Source: an uncultured Eubacterium sp. (lineage in GTDB: Bacteria > Bacillota > Clostridia > Oscillospirales > Acutalibacteraceae). Taken from it: 64,000 bases of DNA. Below are positions 8,414 to 18,820 of the stretch, piece by piece (the stretch's first letter is position 1; each line of letters starts with the position of its first letter). The notes beneath the pieces are model-generated. The model searched no databases and was not told the DNA's origin. It saw only the letters and a program-made list of their open reading frames with translations. The stretch is taken from assembly GCA_934512155.1 (NCBI GenBank), contig CAKSWS010000003.1, positions 1-64,000 on the forward strand, given 5' to 3'. The position numbers were made by a program, and so were the translations under genes.

Positions 8414-8422
8414 AAATTATTA

Positions 8423-10840
8423 TTATCTGTTCATTGCTGTAGAATTCATGGCATGATTTAAAACATGAATAGCCGTTTGCTGAAGCTCGCCCAATGTAAT
8501 TCCACCGCTTTCAAACGACCTTTTAACGGAGCCGTCAGGCTTTCTTTTACCTGTTCGTGAACCACCGGGCATTAAAACATCTATGCCTCCTCTGATTCTG
8601 TAAGCATTATCGGTAACATTTTCAAACTCATGGCTTCTTCCTTTTTGCATCCACCAATCCGTAATTACTACGCCCTTGTAATTCCATTCCCTGCGCAAAA
8701 CCGTTGTGCAAAGCTGATAATTATAATGGCTGTAAACAGAATTGATTTTATTATAAGAAGTCATTATTGCTTTAGGACTGCTTTCCTTTACACAAATTTC
8801 AAAGCCCTTTAAATATATTTCTCTTAATGCTCTTTCTGAAACACGGGAATCATTTTTATTTCGTCTAAACTCTTGGTTATTACAAGCAAAATGCTTTGGA
8901 CAGGCAGATACTCCGCAAGACTGAATTCCCCTAACTGCCGCTGCGGCAATTTTTCCGGTTACAACAGGGTCTTCTGAATAATATTCAAAATTTCTGCCGC
9001 AAAGTACATTGCGGTGAATATTCATTCCCGGTGCTAAAAGCATATCTGTGCCTTTTTCAACCATTTCACGGCTGACTGCACCATAAACCTCTTCCACAAG
9101 CGATTCATCAAACGAGCATGCTAAAAGTGTGCCAATCGGAATTAATGAACATGAACTGTAAAGCCTGATACCCGACGGACCGTCTGTAGTAATAACGGCA
9201 GGAACACCTTTATTGCGAAGAGATGGCAAAACGCCGCCGAAAGCACCTGCATTACCCTTTGCACCTAAAGGACTGTTCATAGTATAATCGCCACGGGTAA
9301 TTGCCTCAAGCTCATCAAAATCAAGTTGAGCAATAAACTGTTCCATAGTTGCACTGCCGTTCTTAACGTCAGCCAATTTTATACCTTTATCACCTGTTTG
9401 TGGAATTTCGGCAGGTATATTTTTTTCGATTACCGTTTTTAAATTCACAAAATCGGTAGGCACACTGCGTTTTGCCAAAATATAGCCGTTCTCACCTTTT
9501 TTGGCGTCAAAAACATCAAAACTTTTCTTTGGAGCCATTACCTGTGAATGCTCTTGAATTAAAATATTATCTTCAACATCATATTCAAAAACCGAACATG
9601 CATCACGCACATTGTCGCCAACAAACAAAACATATTTTCCTTTTTCAATAACATATGAATAAGGGTTACCTGTTGCACCAACCGAATCATAAGAAACAAA
9701 ATCTCCTACAGGAATTTCAAATAAAAGTTTTTCCTTATCACCCGGTTTAAGCAATGATGTTTTTTTGAAAGCAACAAGGACTTTTGCAGGATTTCCTATA
9801 GGTGCACATGGCTTTTGTACATAAACCTGCACAACCTGTTTTCCGTCATACTTACCTTCATTCTTAACTTTAACCTCAAGAAATACTTTATCGTCTTTAA
9901 CTTTAGCCTTTTCAAACTTAATTTCAAATTCGGTATAAGACAAACCAAAGCCAAACGGAAACAATACTCTGTCTTTGTAAAAAGTTTCAAAATAACGATA
10001 GCCTACATATATATCTTCTTCATAATTATTAAAAAATCTGCCGCCAAAATTATTTGCGGAAGGATAATCTTCATAATAACGTGCCACTGTATCCGTTAAC
10101 TTGCCGCTTGGCGTAACATTGCCGCAAAGCAAATCACAAACAGCGTTTCCGCTTTCCATGCCGCCTTGCCAAACGATTAAAACAGCACTAACATTGTATT
10201 TTTCCACCCAAGACAAATCCATAATTCCGCCGATATTAAGAAGTACAACCGTTTTATCAAACTTTTCGGTTACAAGAGAAAACATATTTTCTTCTTCATC
10301 AGTTAAATAATAACTGCCTTTTTCAAGAGCATTTTCCCTGTCTTCTCCCGATGACCTGCCAATAGTTATTACTGCGACGTCAGACTGAGAATTTGCGTTA
10401 TTAACAATTTCTGCGGTAAGAGGCATTTCATCATAGCACCTTGGCCAATGACCCCAATAGCCATGATCAATAGGATTTGAATCATTCCACGTTTTATAAA
10501 TATCTGCCAAATTTTCATTTAAAAGAAGACTTTTGCAATTTCTAACTCCGTCTGCAAGATTAACGGCATATGGGTTTACTACCTCGCCGCCTGAACCGTA
10601 GCCTGTATAAAACCAATCAAGCTGCACCCTGCCAAACAAAGAAACAGAAGTATTTTCTTTAAAAGGCAAAACAGAATCATTTTTTAATAAAACAGCACCT
10701 TCTGCCGCCGCTTTTCTTAAAATTTCCGGCATACCCGGAGTAACTGTTTTATCGGTTATGTTTTTTTGCGCTTCTTCCTGAGAAAGTCCGTTGAACAATT
10801 TTACACCGGCGGACACTATTTTGCTAACAATTTTACTCAT
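8423..10840 (-). CDS. GH3 beta-glucosidase-type glycosidase, inverted domain order
   Basis: An 805-residue glycoside hydrolase family 3 enzyme without a signal peptide, so intracellular. The usual order is reversed. The GH3 C-terminal alpha/beta sandwich comes first (AAEGAVLLKNDSVLPF near residue 50, GYGSGGEV), then a fibronectin-III-like domain (about 320-430). The catalytic TIM barrel comes last (about 500-800), with TDGPSGIR, KHFACNNQE and the nucleophile aspartate in VVITDWWM. It would release glucose or a related sugar from the non-reducing end of imported oligosaccharides. This rearranged form is known from Ruminococcus and Butyrivibrio. The start at 10840 follows AAGGGG. Exact sugar specificity unknown. 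Confidence 0.88.
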   Translation of the reverse strand: MSKIVSKIVSAGVKLFNGLSQEEAQKNITDKTVTPGMPEILRKAAAEGAVLLKNDSVLPFKENTSVSLFGRVQLDWFYTGYGSGGEVVNPYAVNLADGVRNCKSLLLNENLADIYKTWNDSNPIDHGYWGHWPRCYDEMPLTAEIVNNANSQSDVAVITIGRSSGEDRENALEKGSYYLTDEEENMFSLVTEKFDKTVVLLNIGGIMDLSWVEKYNVSAVLIVWQGGMESGNAVCDLLCGNVTPSGKLTDTVARYYEDYPSANNFGGRFFNNYEEDIYVGYRYFETFYKDRVLFPFGFGLSYTEFEIKFEKAKVKDDKVFLEVKVKNEGKYDGKQVVQVYVQKPCAPIGNPAKVLVAFKKTSLLKPGDKEKLLFEIPVGDFVSYDSVGATGNPYSYVIEKGKYVLFVGDNVRDACSVFEYDVEDNILIQEHSQVMAPKKSFDVFDAKKGENGYILAKRSVPTDFVNLKTVIEKNIPAEIPQTGDKGIKLADVKNGSATMEQFIAQLDFDELEAITRGDYTMNSPLGAKGNAGAFGGVLPSLRNKGVPAVITTDGPSGIRLYSSCSLIPIGTLLACSFDESLVEEVYGAVSREMVEKGTDMLLAPGMNIHRNVLCGRNFEYYSEDPVVTGKIAAAAVRGIQSCGVSACPKHFACNNQEFRRNKNDSRVSERALREIYLKGFEICVKESSPKAIMTSYNKINSVYSHYNYQLCTTVLRREWNYKGVVITDWWMQKGRSHEFENVTDNAYRIRGGIDVLMPGGSRTGKRKPDGSVKRSFESGGITLGELQQTAIHVLNHAMNSTAMNR

Positions 10841-10860
10841 ATTCTTACCCCTTAAAAACA

Positions 10861-11370
10861 CTACTGCATATTTCTATATTCTTTTGCCAATTCAACATAA
10901 TGAACGGCATTTTCGGTTATCATTTTAACTGCATTTTTATCAACAACGCCAACTGCTTTTGCAGGAACGCCCACAATAAGCGTATTATCCGGAAAAACCT
11001 TATTTTCCGTCACAAGGGCACCGGCACCCACAACACAATTATTTCCTATAACAGCACCGTTCATTACCGTGCTGCCCATTCCGATAAGGCAGTTATTACC
11101 AATTGTACACCCATGAACAACTGCGTTATGACCGACTGTTACATTATTGCCTATATTAACAGGGCAACCCGTTGAAGAATGCACAGTACAATTATCCTGA
11201 ATATTTGAATTTTCGCCCACAGTTATAGACTCACTGTCGCCTCTTATAACTGCACCAAACCAAACAGAAGCGTTATTCTTAATTTCAGCACTGCCGATTA
11301 CTGTTGAATTTTCTGCAACAAACACCGTGTTTGAAATTACGGGAACAAAATTTTTATATTTTAAAATCAA
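10861..11370 (-). CDS. Gamma-carbonic-anhydrase-like hexapeptide-repeat protein
   Basis: A left-handed beta-helix protein of about 169 residues built of hexapeptide repeats (VWFGAVIRGD, NIQDNCTVHS, VTVGHNAVVHGC, CLIGMGSTVMNGA, CVVGAGALV). The spaced histidines in NCTVHS and VGHNAVVHGC match the zinc ligands of gamma-class carbonic anhydrases and PaaY/YrdA-like proteins. No ATG is in frame. The TTG at 11370 has AAGGGTG six bases upstream and gives a normal N-terminus; another TTG at 11391 is possible. The GH3 gene follows 20 bases later. Whether it hydrates CO2 or acts on another small molecule is not decided. Confidence 0.82.
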   Translation of the reverse strand: MILKYKNFVPVISNTVFVAENSTVIGSAEIKNNASVWFGAVIRGDSESITVGENSNIQDNCTVHSSTGCPVNIGNNVTVGHNAVVHGCTIGNNCLIGMGSTVMNGAVIGNNCVVGAGALVTENKVFPDNTLIVGVPAKAVGVVDKNAVKMITENAVHYVELAKEYRNMQ

Positions 11371-11390
11371 TTTAAACACCCTTATAAACA

Positions 11391-11421
11391 AAAAAGCAAA
11401 AGGGGAAAGTTATCCCCTTTC
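11391..11421 (-). terminator. Terminator after the small lipoprotein gene
   Basis: On the minus strand AAAGGGG and CCCCTTT arms enclose an eight-base loop, followed by a T-rich stretch (TTGCTTTTTT). It lies 10 bases after the lipoprotein stop. Confidence 0.65.
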
Positions 11422-11430
11422 ACCAAAAAA

Positions 11431-11886
11431 TCAGTCGTTATGCTCACTTAAAGTGGTTTGCGGAATTTCATGAACTTCTTTCATAGGAACATATTCGCTT
11501 GTATCAGAATTATAGTTTAAAATTGTTTTACCGTCATAGCTGATATAATACTGACCGTACTGTTCTATATTGACGCTGCCGTTTGCATCGGGTTCTGAAA
11601 TTTTTGCGGCAATCACTTTAACATAATAATCATTATCTATTTTTTCGCCGCTACTACCAACCATAATTTTGTAATCATCTACAGAACCGTCAAGTCCCAA
11701 TTCATCGGCAGAATAAGTTTTAATAAGCGCAATGGCATCTGCATCTTTAATTTTTGCCTTATCTGTTGTAATTTGTTTTGTTGTATCACCACTGTTATCC
11801 GCACTTGATGAGCAACCTGCAAATGCTGTTGCCAAAACAAAAATGCAACAAACAACGGCAAGTATTTTCTTTAAAGTTTCAGGCAT
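11431..11886 (-). CDS. Small predicted lipoprotein
   Basis: A 151-residue secreted protein. Its lipoprotein signal peptide ends in TAFAGC, so the cysteine would be lipid-modified and anchored in the membrane. A Ser/Thr/Asp-rich linker follows, then a compact domain (about 45-135) with alternating strands and a YYISYDGKTILNYN segment. I do not recognise the family. The start is the ATG at 11886 with a G-rich site upstream; the longer frame begins at a TTG. A terminator follows, so it is probably transcribed alone or with the gene before it. Confidence 0.7.
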   Translation of the reverse strand: MPETLKKILAVVCCIFVLATAFAGCSSSADNSGDTTKQITTDKAKIKDADAIALIKTYSADELGLDGSVDDYKIMVGSSGEKIDNDYYVKVIAAKISEPDANGSVNIEQYGQYYISYDGKTILNYNSDTSEYVPMKEVHEIPQTTLSEHND

Positions 11887-11928
11887 AAACCAAACCCCCA
11901 AACACTATTAAGTAAACACATTATATAT

Positions 11929-13209
11929 TTAAAAATCGATTTCGTCAAGAAGCTTAGAAATTTCGCTTTCGCCAAATACCAAAACACCGTTATCAAGTAG
12001 CATTTTTGCTGTTATTCCGTTGCCGGATATTAGCGTTGATGTAAATGTACCGTCATAAATAACACCGTGACCGCAAGATGGGCTTTTTTCTTTTAAAACA
12101 GCATAAACGGCATTGCTTTCATTTGCAATATATAGCGTTTTTTCTGCGCCGTCAATATATTGCTTTGTAAAATCTTCGCCGTTTTTTGAAATTGCCCTGC
12201 CGTTTATAATCTCATTAGGCACACGTGGAATCGGTAAGCCGCCAAAAGTTTCCGGGCAAACAGGAATAATTTCAAACTTATTTTCAAGTTCAACAACATC
12301 TTTATTATAGTTGTTTTTACCGTTATATTTACAATTATGCCCAAGCAAGCAGGCAGAAACCAGCAATTTGGGTTTAATGTTTTTAAGCACATATTTTTCA
12401 ACACTTACTGCAACGCCGTCGTTTGCATTTGAGGGAGCAATATACTTTGCCGATTTTTTGCAAACATCGCTTCCGTTTTCCATAGCAAAGCCATACTCGG
12501 CATATTGAAGCATTTCAATATCATTATTTGCATCACCAAACGCCATAACCTGTGATTGAGAAATACCGTATTTCTTACAAATTCCGTCAAGTGCTTTGCC
12601 CTTATTAACTCCGCCGAATGTCATTTCAATATCGCTTGAAACAGGAGAAGTACACTCTATATCATCAACAGAAAACAAAAAATTTTTTATATCTTCATAA
12701 TGCTCGCCCTGAAAATAATAAACATTAATTTTTTCAACATCGTTGTTTTTGGCAAAGTCGGCAATATTATCGTGAGAAACTATATTTTCCATATATTCAT
12801 CAAGAAATTCCTGGGGCAAATCTTTATTTTGAAAATAGCCTGCTTTATCAGGCTGAGCATGCTGTGTGCCGCCGGAATAAACCTCATAATAAACAGGATA
12901 TTTTTCCAAAAAATCAACAATAGTTTCCACAATATCACGTGGCATAAAACGGCTGTAAATTGTTTTTTCATTATAGCAATCATAAACTGCCGCACCGTTT
13001 GAATAAATAATATAATCAACAAAAGGTATTTGCTCTCTTACGCTATTGATTACAGATAAGGTTCTGCCTGTAGCTATTGCTGTTTTAACACCATATGAAT
13101 GTGCTTTTTCCAATGCATTTCTTGTTCTTTCGGTTACCGTTATATGATCGGGAGCCATTAACGTTCCGTCCAAATCCGTTGCAATAATTTTTATGCTTAT
13201 TTTAACCAC
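11929..13209 (-). CDS. Cof-type HAD phosphatase fused to a DUF523 domain
   Basis: A 426-residue two-domain protein. The first 270 residues are a Cof-type (IIB) HAD phosphatase with nucleophile DLDGTL (12-17), a cap domain and the FGDANNDIEML acidic motif. From about residue 280 a DUF523 domain follows (SACLLG, CPE-x-FGGLPIPR, KSPSCG). DUF523 relates to TudS thiouracil desulfurase, which carries an iron-sulfur cluster on conserved cysteines, and all three cysteine motifs are present. There is no in-frame ATG at the front: the given GTG is part of the GAGGTG ribosome site, and ATA codons follow at the spacing where a start is expected. The combined role is unknown; a nucleotide or sugar-phosphate clean-up function is a guess. 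Confidence 0.85.
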   Translation of the reverse strand: MVKISIKIIATDLDGTLMAPDHITVTERTRNALEKAHSYGVKTAIATGRTLSVINSVREQIPFVDYIIYSNGAAVYDCYNEKTIYSRFMPRDIVETIVDFLEKYPVYYEVYSGGTQHAQPDKAGYFQNKDLPQEFLDEYMENIVSHDNIADFAKNNDVEKINVYYFQGEHYEDIKNFLFSVDDIECTSPVSSDIEMTFGGVNKGKALDGICKKYGISQSQVMAFGDANNDIEMLQYAEYGFAMENGSDVCKKSAKYIAPSNANDGVAVSVEKYVLKNIKPKLLVSACLLGHNCKYNGKNNYNKDVVELENKFEIIPVCPETFGGLPIPRVPNEIINGRAISKNGEDFTKQYIDGAEKTLYIANESNAVYAVLKEKSPSCGHGVIYDGTFTSTLISGNGITAKMLLDNGVLVFGESEISKLLDEIDF

Positions 13210-13225
13210 CTCTTAATACACAAGC

Positions 13226-13249
13226 AGGGAAAGCAAATTTGCTTTCCCT
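13226..13249. repeat. Perfect 24-bp palindrome after atpC
   Basis: The half AGGGAAAGCAAA is followed at once by its exact reverse complement, with no loop bases. It lies in the 54-base gap between atpC and the HAD-DUF523 gene. Read on the minus strand it is not followed by a T tract, so it is a poor intrinsic terminator. It may be an RNA processing or stabilising hairpin at the end of the ATP synthase message. Confidence 0.6.
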
Positions 13250-13263
13250 AAAATATAAATGTG

Positions 13264-13677
13264 TTAAATTTCGTGCCTGTTTTTAACTTTAATTCTTTCC
13301 ATAGCTCTGGCAAGATTAGCCTTTGTTGCATTATATTCCATTTGGCTTAATTTTTGACGAAGCTCCTCTTCTGCACGCTCTTTCGCTTCCTGTGCACGCT
13401 TTTCATCAATTTCCTCGGGCAATTCGGCGGAAACACAAACAATTTTACAAGTATTGTTTAAAAACTCCAAAAATCCGCTGCCGATTAAAGCAAATATTTT
13501 TTCACCGTTTGCTGTTTTGATTGTTAATTCACCTACATCAATAGGCATAACGGTATTTGCATGGTGAGCCAAAAAGCACTGACCGCCGCCATCACAATAA
13601 GGAATGGTAATGCTTTCACATTCGCCGTCAAAAAAAACCTTATTTGATGCAACAACATTTAACTTAAATGTATCCAT
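13264..13677 (-). CDS. atpC: ATP synthase epsilon subunit
   Basis: A 137-residue F1 epsilon subunit. The N-terminal beta-sandwich (about 1-85) contains the usual opening (FKLNVVASNKVFF) and the IGSGFLEF segment. The C-terminal helical hairpin (about 88-132) is rich in Glu, Arg and Lys. Epsilon links gamma to the c-ring and can inhibit ATP hydrolysis. It is the last gene of the atp operon, 12 bases after atpD, as usual. Confidence 0.93.
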   Translation of the reverse strand: MDTFKLNVVASNKVFFDGECESITIPYCDGGGQCFLAHHANTVMPIDVGELTIKTANGEKIFALIGSGFLEFLNNTCKIVCVSAELPEEIDEKRAQEAKERAEEELRQKLSQMEYNATKANLARAMERIKVKNRHEI

Positions 13678-13689
13678 AAAATCACCCGT

Positions 13690-15075
<1,386 letters not shown>

Positions 15076-15113
15076 TTAGGATTCCTCCTACCGTAAATTT
15101 TGCGTTAACAAAA

Positions 15114-15998
15114 TTATGATTTATTCTTTTGTGCCTTTGAACCTGCAATTACCTCTGTAATTTCCTGAGTAATTGCCGCCTGCCTTGCACGGTTATACAT
15201 AATGTCAAGATGTTTTATCATATCTGTTGCGGCATCTGTTGCAGTTTGCATAGCCATCATTCTTGAATTATGCTCACTGCAATAAGATTCCGTAAGTGCA
15301 CCGTAAATAAAGCCGGCAACATAGTTTGGCACAATCTTATTAAACACCGTTTGCGCATCCGGCAAAAACTCTGCCAAATCATAACGGTTATCATTTACCT
15401 TATCTTCTAATTTTTCTTTAGAAAGGGGAAGAATTTTACGTTTTTCAACTTCAACGGTAATTGAATTTACCATTTTTGTATAAATAACATAAACTTCATC
15501 AATTTTGCCGCTGTAAAACAAATCAACAAGCAAATCTGCAATATGCCTTGCTCTGTTCATTGTTGGATTTTGAGCGGTGTAATTAAAATGCATTGCAACA
15601 GGAATATCTTTTTTTTCAAAATAATGCCTGCCCACCTGACCTACAACAAAAAGCAAATCTTCCTCTTCATTTTTAATAAGCTCTTCGGTTTCTTTAATAA
15701 CATTATGGTTATAAGCGCCTGCAAGGCCCTTATCGGCTGTTATTACAAGATAACCGATTTTACGCTTGCTGCTTTTTTTCTCCGGACGCTGGTCAAAAAA
15801 CTCATTACCTACATCAGGAGAAATTGCAAGAATTCTTGCAAGGCTGTCTTGAATCATATAGAAATAAGGCTCTGTATTTTTCAAATCTTTTCTTGCCTTT
15901 TGAAGTTTTGAAGAAGACACCATATACATTGCGTTTGTAATTTTCATAGTGTCTTTAATAGACTTCATTCGGCTTTGAATTTCTCTTGCGTTAGCCAT
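15114..15998 (-). CDS. atpG: ATP synthase gamma subunit
   Basis: The central rotor shaft, 294 residues. It has the conserved N-terminal helix ([18 protein letters not shown]) and C-terminal helix ([15 protein letters not shown]) that form the coiled coil inside the alpha3beta3 ring, with the Rossmann-like middle part ([16 protein letters not shown]). It overlaps the 3' end of the fused delta-alpha gene by eight bases, showing tight translational coupling. Confidence 0.96.
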   Translation of the reverse strand: MANAREIQSRMKSIKDTMKITNAMYMVSSSKLQKARKDLKNTEPYFYMIQDSLARILAISPDVGNEFFDQRPEKKSSKRKIGYLVITADKGLAGAYNHNVIKETEELIKNEEEDLLFVVGQVGRHYFEKKDIPVAMHFNYTAQNPTMNRARHIADLLVDLFYSGKIDEVYVIYTKMVNSITVEVEKRKILPLSKEKLEDKVNDNRYDLAEFLPDAQTVFNKIVPNYVAGFIYGALTESYCSEHNSRMMAMQTATDAATDMIKHLDIMYNRARQAAITQEITEVIAGSKAQKNKS

Positions 15999-18003
15999 TA
16001 TTTACCTTCTTAAATTCATTAACGGCACTTAAAATTTGCTGCTTAATATCGTCATCCAAATCCTTACCCTTTTCAATCATTGAAGGAATTTGAGGATATG
16101 AAGAAGCAACAAAATTAAGCATATCTGCCTGATAAGCCTTTATTTTTTCGACAGGTACATCAATAAAGCACTTATTGATTGCAGCCACAAGTGTAATAAC
16201 CATATCAGAAAGAGAAAGTGGGTTACCGAGAGGCTGTTTTAACAATTCCATAAGTCCTTTACCGTAAACAAGACCTGCTTTTGTTTCTTCATCCAAATCA
16301 GAAGAGAACTGTGTGAACACTTCCATTTCTCTGTACTGAGCCAAATCAACACGAAGTGAACCGGCAGCTTTTTTCATTGCTTTTGTTTGAGCTGCACCGC
16401 CTACACGTGAAACAGAAAGACCTACGTTAACAGCCGGACGTTGACCGCTGAAGAACAAATCGCTTTCAAGGAAAATCTGACCGTCTGTAATTGAAATTAC
16501 GTTTGTAGGTATGTAAGCAGAAACGTCGCCTGCCTGCGTTTCAATAATAGGCAAAGCAGTAATTGAACCGCCACCCAATTCATCAGAAAGACGGCTTGAA
16601 CGTTCAAGAAGTCTTGAATGAAGATAGAAAACGTCGCCGGGGTAAGCTTCACGTCCCGGAGAACGCTCAAGAAGTAATGATAATGCACGGTAAGCAACTG
16701 CGTGCTTACTTAAATCATCATACACTATAAGGCAATCTTTGCCTTTAAACATAAAGTATTCTGCAATAGCTGTTGCTGAATACGGTGAAATATATTGAAG
16801 TGATGCCGGGTCTGCAGCAGTAGAACAAACAACGATTGTGTAATCCATTGCGCCGTGTTTTTCAAGGGTGTTAACAAGTTTTGCAACTGTTGACGCCTTT
16901 TGACCGATAGCATTGTAAATACAAATACAATTTTTTCCTTTTTGGTTTAAAATTGTATCAATGGCAATAGATGTTTTACCTGTTTGACGGTCGCCTATAA
17001 TAAGCTCACGCTGACCCCTGCCTATAGGGAACATAGAGTCAATGGCAAGAATACCTGTTGCAAGAGGTTCGCAAACAGACTTTCTGTCTACGATTGACGG
17101 AGCGCTGTTTTCAACAAGCCTGTAATCGTCTGCCTCTATATCTCCCTTACCGTCAATAGGTTCGCCAAGAGCGTTAACGACTCTGCCGATGAAACCCTCA
17201 CCGCACGGAACACCTGCTTTTTTATGTGTTCTCTTAACTTTTGTGTTTTGGTGAATTCCCACATCGGAGCCAAAGATAATAACACCGATTTGGTATTTTT
17301 TAATATCTTGAACCATGCCCTTTACACCGTTTTCAAAAACAACGATTTCACCGTACATTGCATGGTCAAGTCCGTTAATTGTGGCAATACTGTCGCCTAC
17401 ACGAACAACTGTACCGATTTCTTCAACGTCTGTGCGTTCCTCAAAATCTTTAACATCCTGCCTTAAAACTGCAATAACAGAGGCTTGGTCCACACTTGTG
17501 TCTTTAGCGGATTTCATAATTTTGTTTTTAATGGAATCAAATTTGCTTTTTAAGCTAAAATCATATTCCTTATCGTTTACACGAATAACAAAACCGCCTA
17601 CAAGGTTTTCATCTTTAACGATTTTAATATTTGCATCGGAAGTACCTTCCTGCCTGCAAATATATTCTTTAATACCTTTGATTTGGTTTTCATCCGGCGG
17701 AGTTACACAATAAATAACCGCATCTGCCACATTATTCTGTTTATTAATTTCTGTATTATAAGCGTCAATAATTCCTTCCAAATTATAAACGTTGCAATCT
17801 GTGGCAAGTTTAATGATAAAAGGCTTAACCGACGGAACGAAAATATCGTTTATAACACTTTCTTTTTCAACATGAGAAACATTTGGATTATCAAGAATTT
17901 TTTCAAGTTCTTTGTTTGAACGTATAATTCTTAATGCATCCTCTAAGCTTGACACACTTACCTGTGAAGAAAGCAGTGCGCCGATATAACTATCCATACT
18001 CAT
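15991..18003 (-). CDS. atpHA: Fused ATP synthase delta-alpha subunit
   Basis: One uninterrupted 670-residue frame. Residues 1 to about 162 are a delta subunit, slightly short at its N-terminus, with the C-terminal hallmark [20 protein letters not shown]. Residues from about 163 are a full alpha subunit ([19 protein letters not shown]-loop [17 protein letters not shown]). Normally atpH and atpA are separate genes. Met163 would give a standard 508-residue alpha chain, but its upstream sequence has no Shine-Dalgarno site, so a separate alpha start is not supported. F1 holds one delta and three alphas, so three delta domains would have to be carried or cut off. The start ATG overlaps the atpF stop (TAATG). 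Confidence 0.93.
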   Translation of the reverse strand: MSMDSYIGALLSSQVSVSSLEDALRIIRSNKELEKILDNPNVSHVEKESVINDIFVPSVKPFIIKLATDCNVYNLEGIIDAYNTEINKQNNVADAVIYCVTPPDENQIKGIKEYICRQEGTSDANIKIVKDENLVGGFVIRVNDKEYDFSLKSKFDSIKNKIMKSAKDTSVDQASVIAVLRQDVKDFEERTDVEEIGTVVRVGDSIATINGLDHAMYGEIVVFENGVKGMVQDIKKYQIGVIIFGSDVGIHQNTKVKRTHKKAGVPCGEGFIGRVVNALGEPIDGKGDIEADDYRLVENSAPSIVDRKSVCEPLATGILAIDSMFPIGRGQRELIIGDRQTGKTSIAIDTILNQKGKNCICIYNAIGQKASTVAKLVNTLEKHGAMDYTIVVCSTAADPASLQYISPYSATAIAEYFMFKGKDCLIVYDDLSKHAVAYRALSLLLERSPGREAYPGDVFYLHSRLLERSSRLSDELGGGSITALPIIETQAGDVSAYIPTNVISITDGQIFLESDLFFSGQRPAVNVGLSVSRVGGAAQTKAMKKAAGSLRVDLAQYREMEVFTQFSSDLDEETKAGLVYGKGLMELLKQPLGNPLSLSDMVITLVAAINKCFIDVPVEKIKAYQADMLNFVASSYPQIPSMIEKGKDLDDDIKQQILSAVNEFKKVNNG

Positions 18004-18485
18004 TACTTTTCACTGCCTTCACTTAAAAATTTGTCATAGATTTCCTTATCGGTTTTTGCCGAAGCGCTTTCACCGATAACCTTTTGTGCTGTTTCCATAG
18101 CAAGTGTTGCAATCTCTTCTTTAACTGCAAGTCTTGCACTTTCACATTCAATGTCGGATGCTTTTTTAGCGTCTGCCTTAATTTTTTCGGCATCCTTTTC
18201 TGCACGGTCAAGGATATTATCATACTCTGTTTTTGCAGATGTTCTGGCATTTACAATAATTTGATTTTTTTCATCCTCAACGCCGGCAAGCTGTGCCTCA
18301 TACTGAGTTTTAAGCTCATCTGCCTGCTTTTGTGCGTCTTGAGCATCCTGAAATTGTTTATTAATCAATTCATTACGCTGGTCAATAACTTTTTTAATGG
18401 GTTTAAAAAGAAACAACCTCATTAAAATGAAGAAGAGAATTAAGTTAATCAGCGTAAACACAATATTAAAGTCAAATTTTAACAT
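18003..18485 (-). CDS. atpF: ATP synthase b subunit
   Basis: A 160-residue peripheral-stalk subunit: one N-terminal membrane helix (about 7-27) with the usual start pattern ([14 protein letters not shown]), then a long charged coiled-coil helix to the end. It normally dimerises and binds delta on top of F1. Here delta is attached to alpha, so the stalk would contact the fusion. The stop overlaps the next start (TAATG). Confidence 0.94.
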   Translation of the reverse strand: MLKFDFNIVFTLINLILFFILMRLFLFKPIKKVIDQRNELINKQFQDAQDAQKQADELKTQYEAQLAGVEDEKNQIIVNARTSAKTEYDNILDRAEKDAEKIKADAKKASDIECESARLAVKEEIATLAMETAQKVIGESASAKTDKEIYDKFLSEGSEK

Positions 18486-18547
18486 TAACTGCGTTTCCTT
18501 TCATTAAAGAATTTAACAGTGTTTTCTGAGATATACGCCGAAAAAAC

Positions 18548-18766
18548 TTATTTAAGCATGAAGATAACAAGAATACTTACAACGAAACCATAAATAGCTG
18601 TTGCTTCTGCAAGTACACAACCAAGAATAAGAGTTGTTCTGATTTGACCTGCTGCTTCCGGCTGACGTGCAATACCTTCAACTGCTTTACCTGTTGCGAT
18701 ACCGATACCGATACCTGCGCCAATACCTGCCAATACAGCGATTGCTGCTCCTAATGCGATTCCCAT
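18548..18766 (-). CDS. atpE: ATP synthase c subunit
   Basis: A 72-residue proteolipid with two membrane helices joined by the polar loop ARQPEA. The ion-carrying glutamate is E54 in LAEATAIYG. The glutamine found in helix 1 of sodium-binding rings is an isoleucine here (GIGIGIATG), and the serine after the glutamate is alanine. This points to a proton-type rather than sodium-type ring. Many copies form the rotor ring. Glycine-rich helix 1 ([11 protein letters not shown]) is normal. Confidence 0.95.
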   Translation of the reverse strand: MGIALGAAIAVLAGIGAGIGIGIATGKAVEGIARQPEAAGQIRTTLILGCVLAEATAIYGFVVSILVIFMLK

Positions 18767-18820
18767 AACTTTTTCTCCTTTAACATAAATTAAAATTTTT
18801 GTTAGTTAACTGTTTTTACT

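Noticed and set aside
9815..10099. 94-residue plus-strand ORF in the GH3 gene
   Set aside because: Shadow on the complement of an AT-rich coding sequence, with Ile/Phe/Lys bias and no ribosome site.
17515..17517. Independent start of the alpha subunit at Met163 of the fusion
   Set aside because: The 20 bases before it hold no purine-rich ribosome site, and there is no stop codon of delta nearby, so a separate gene is not supported.
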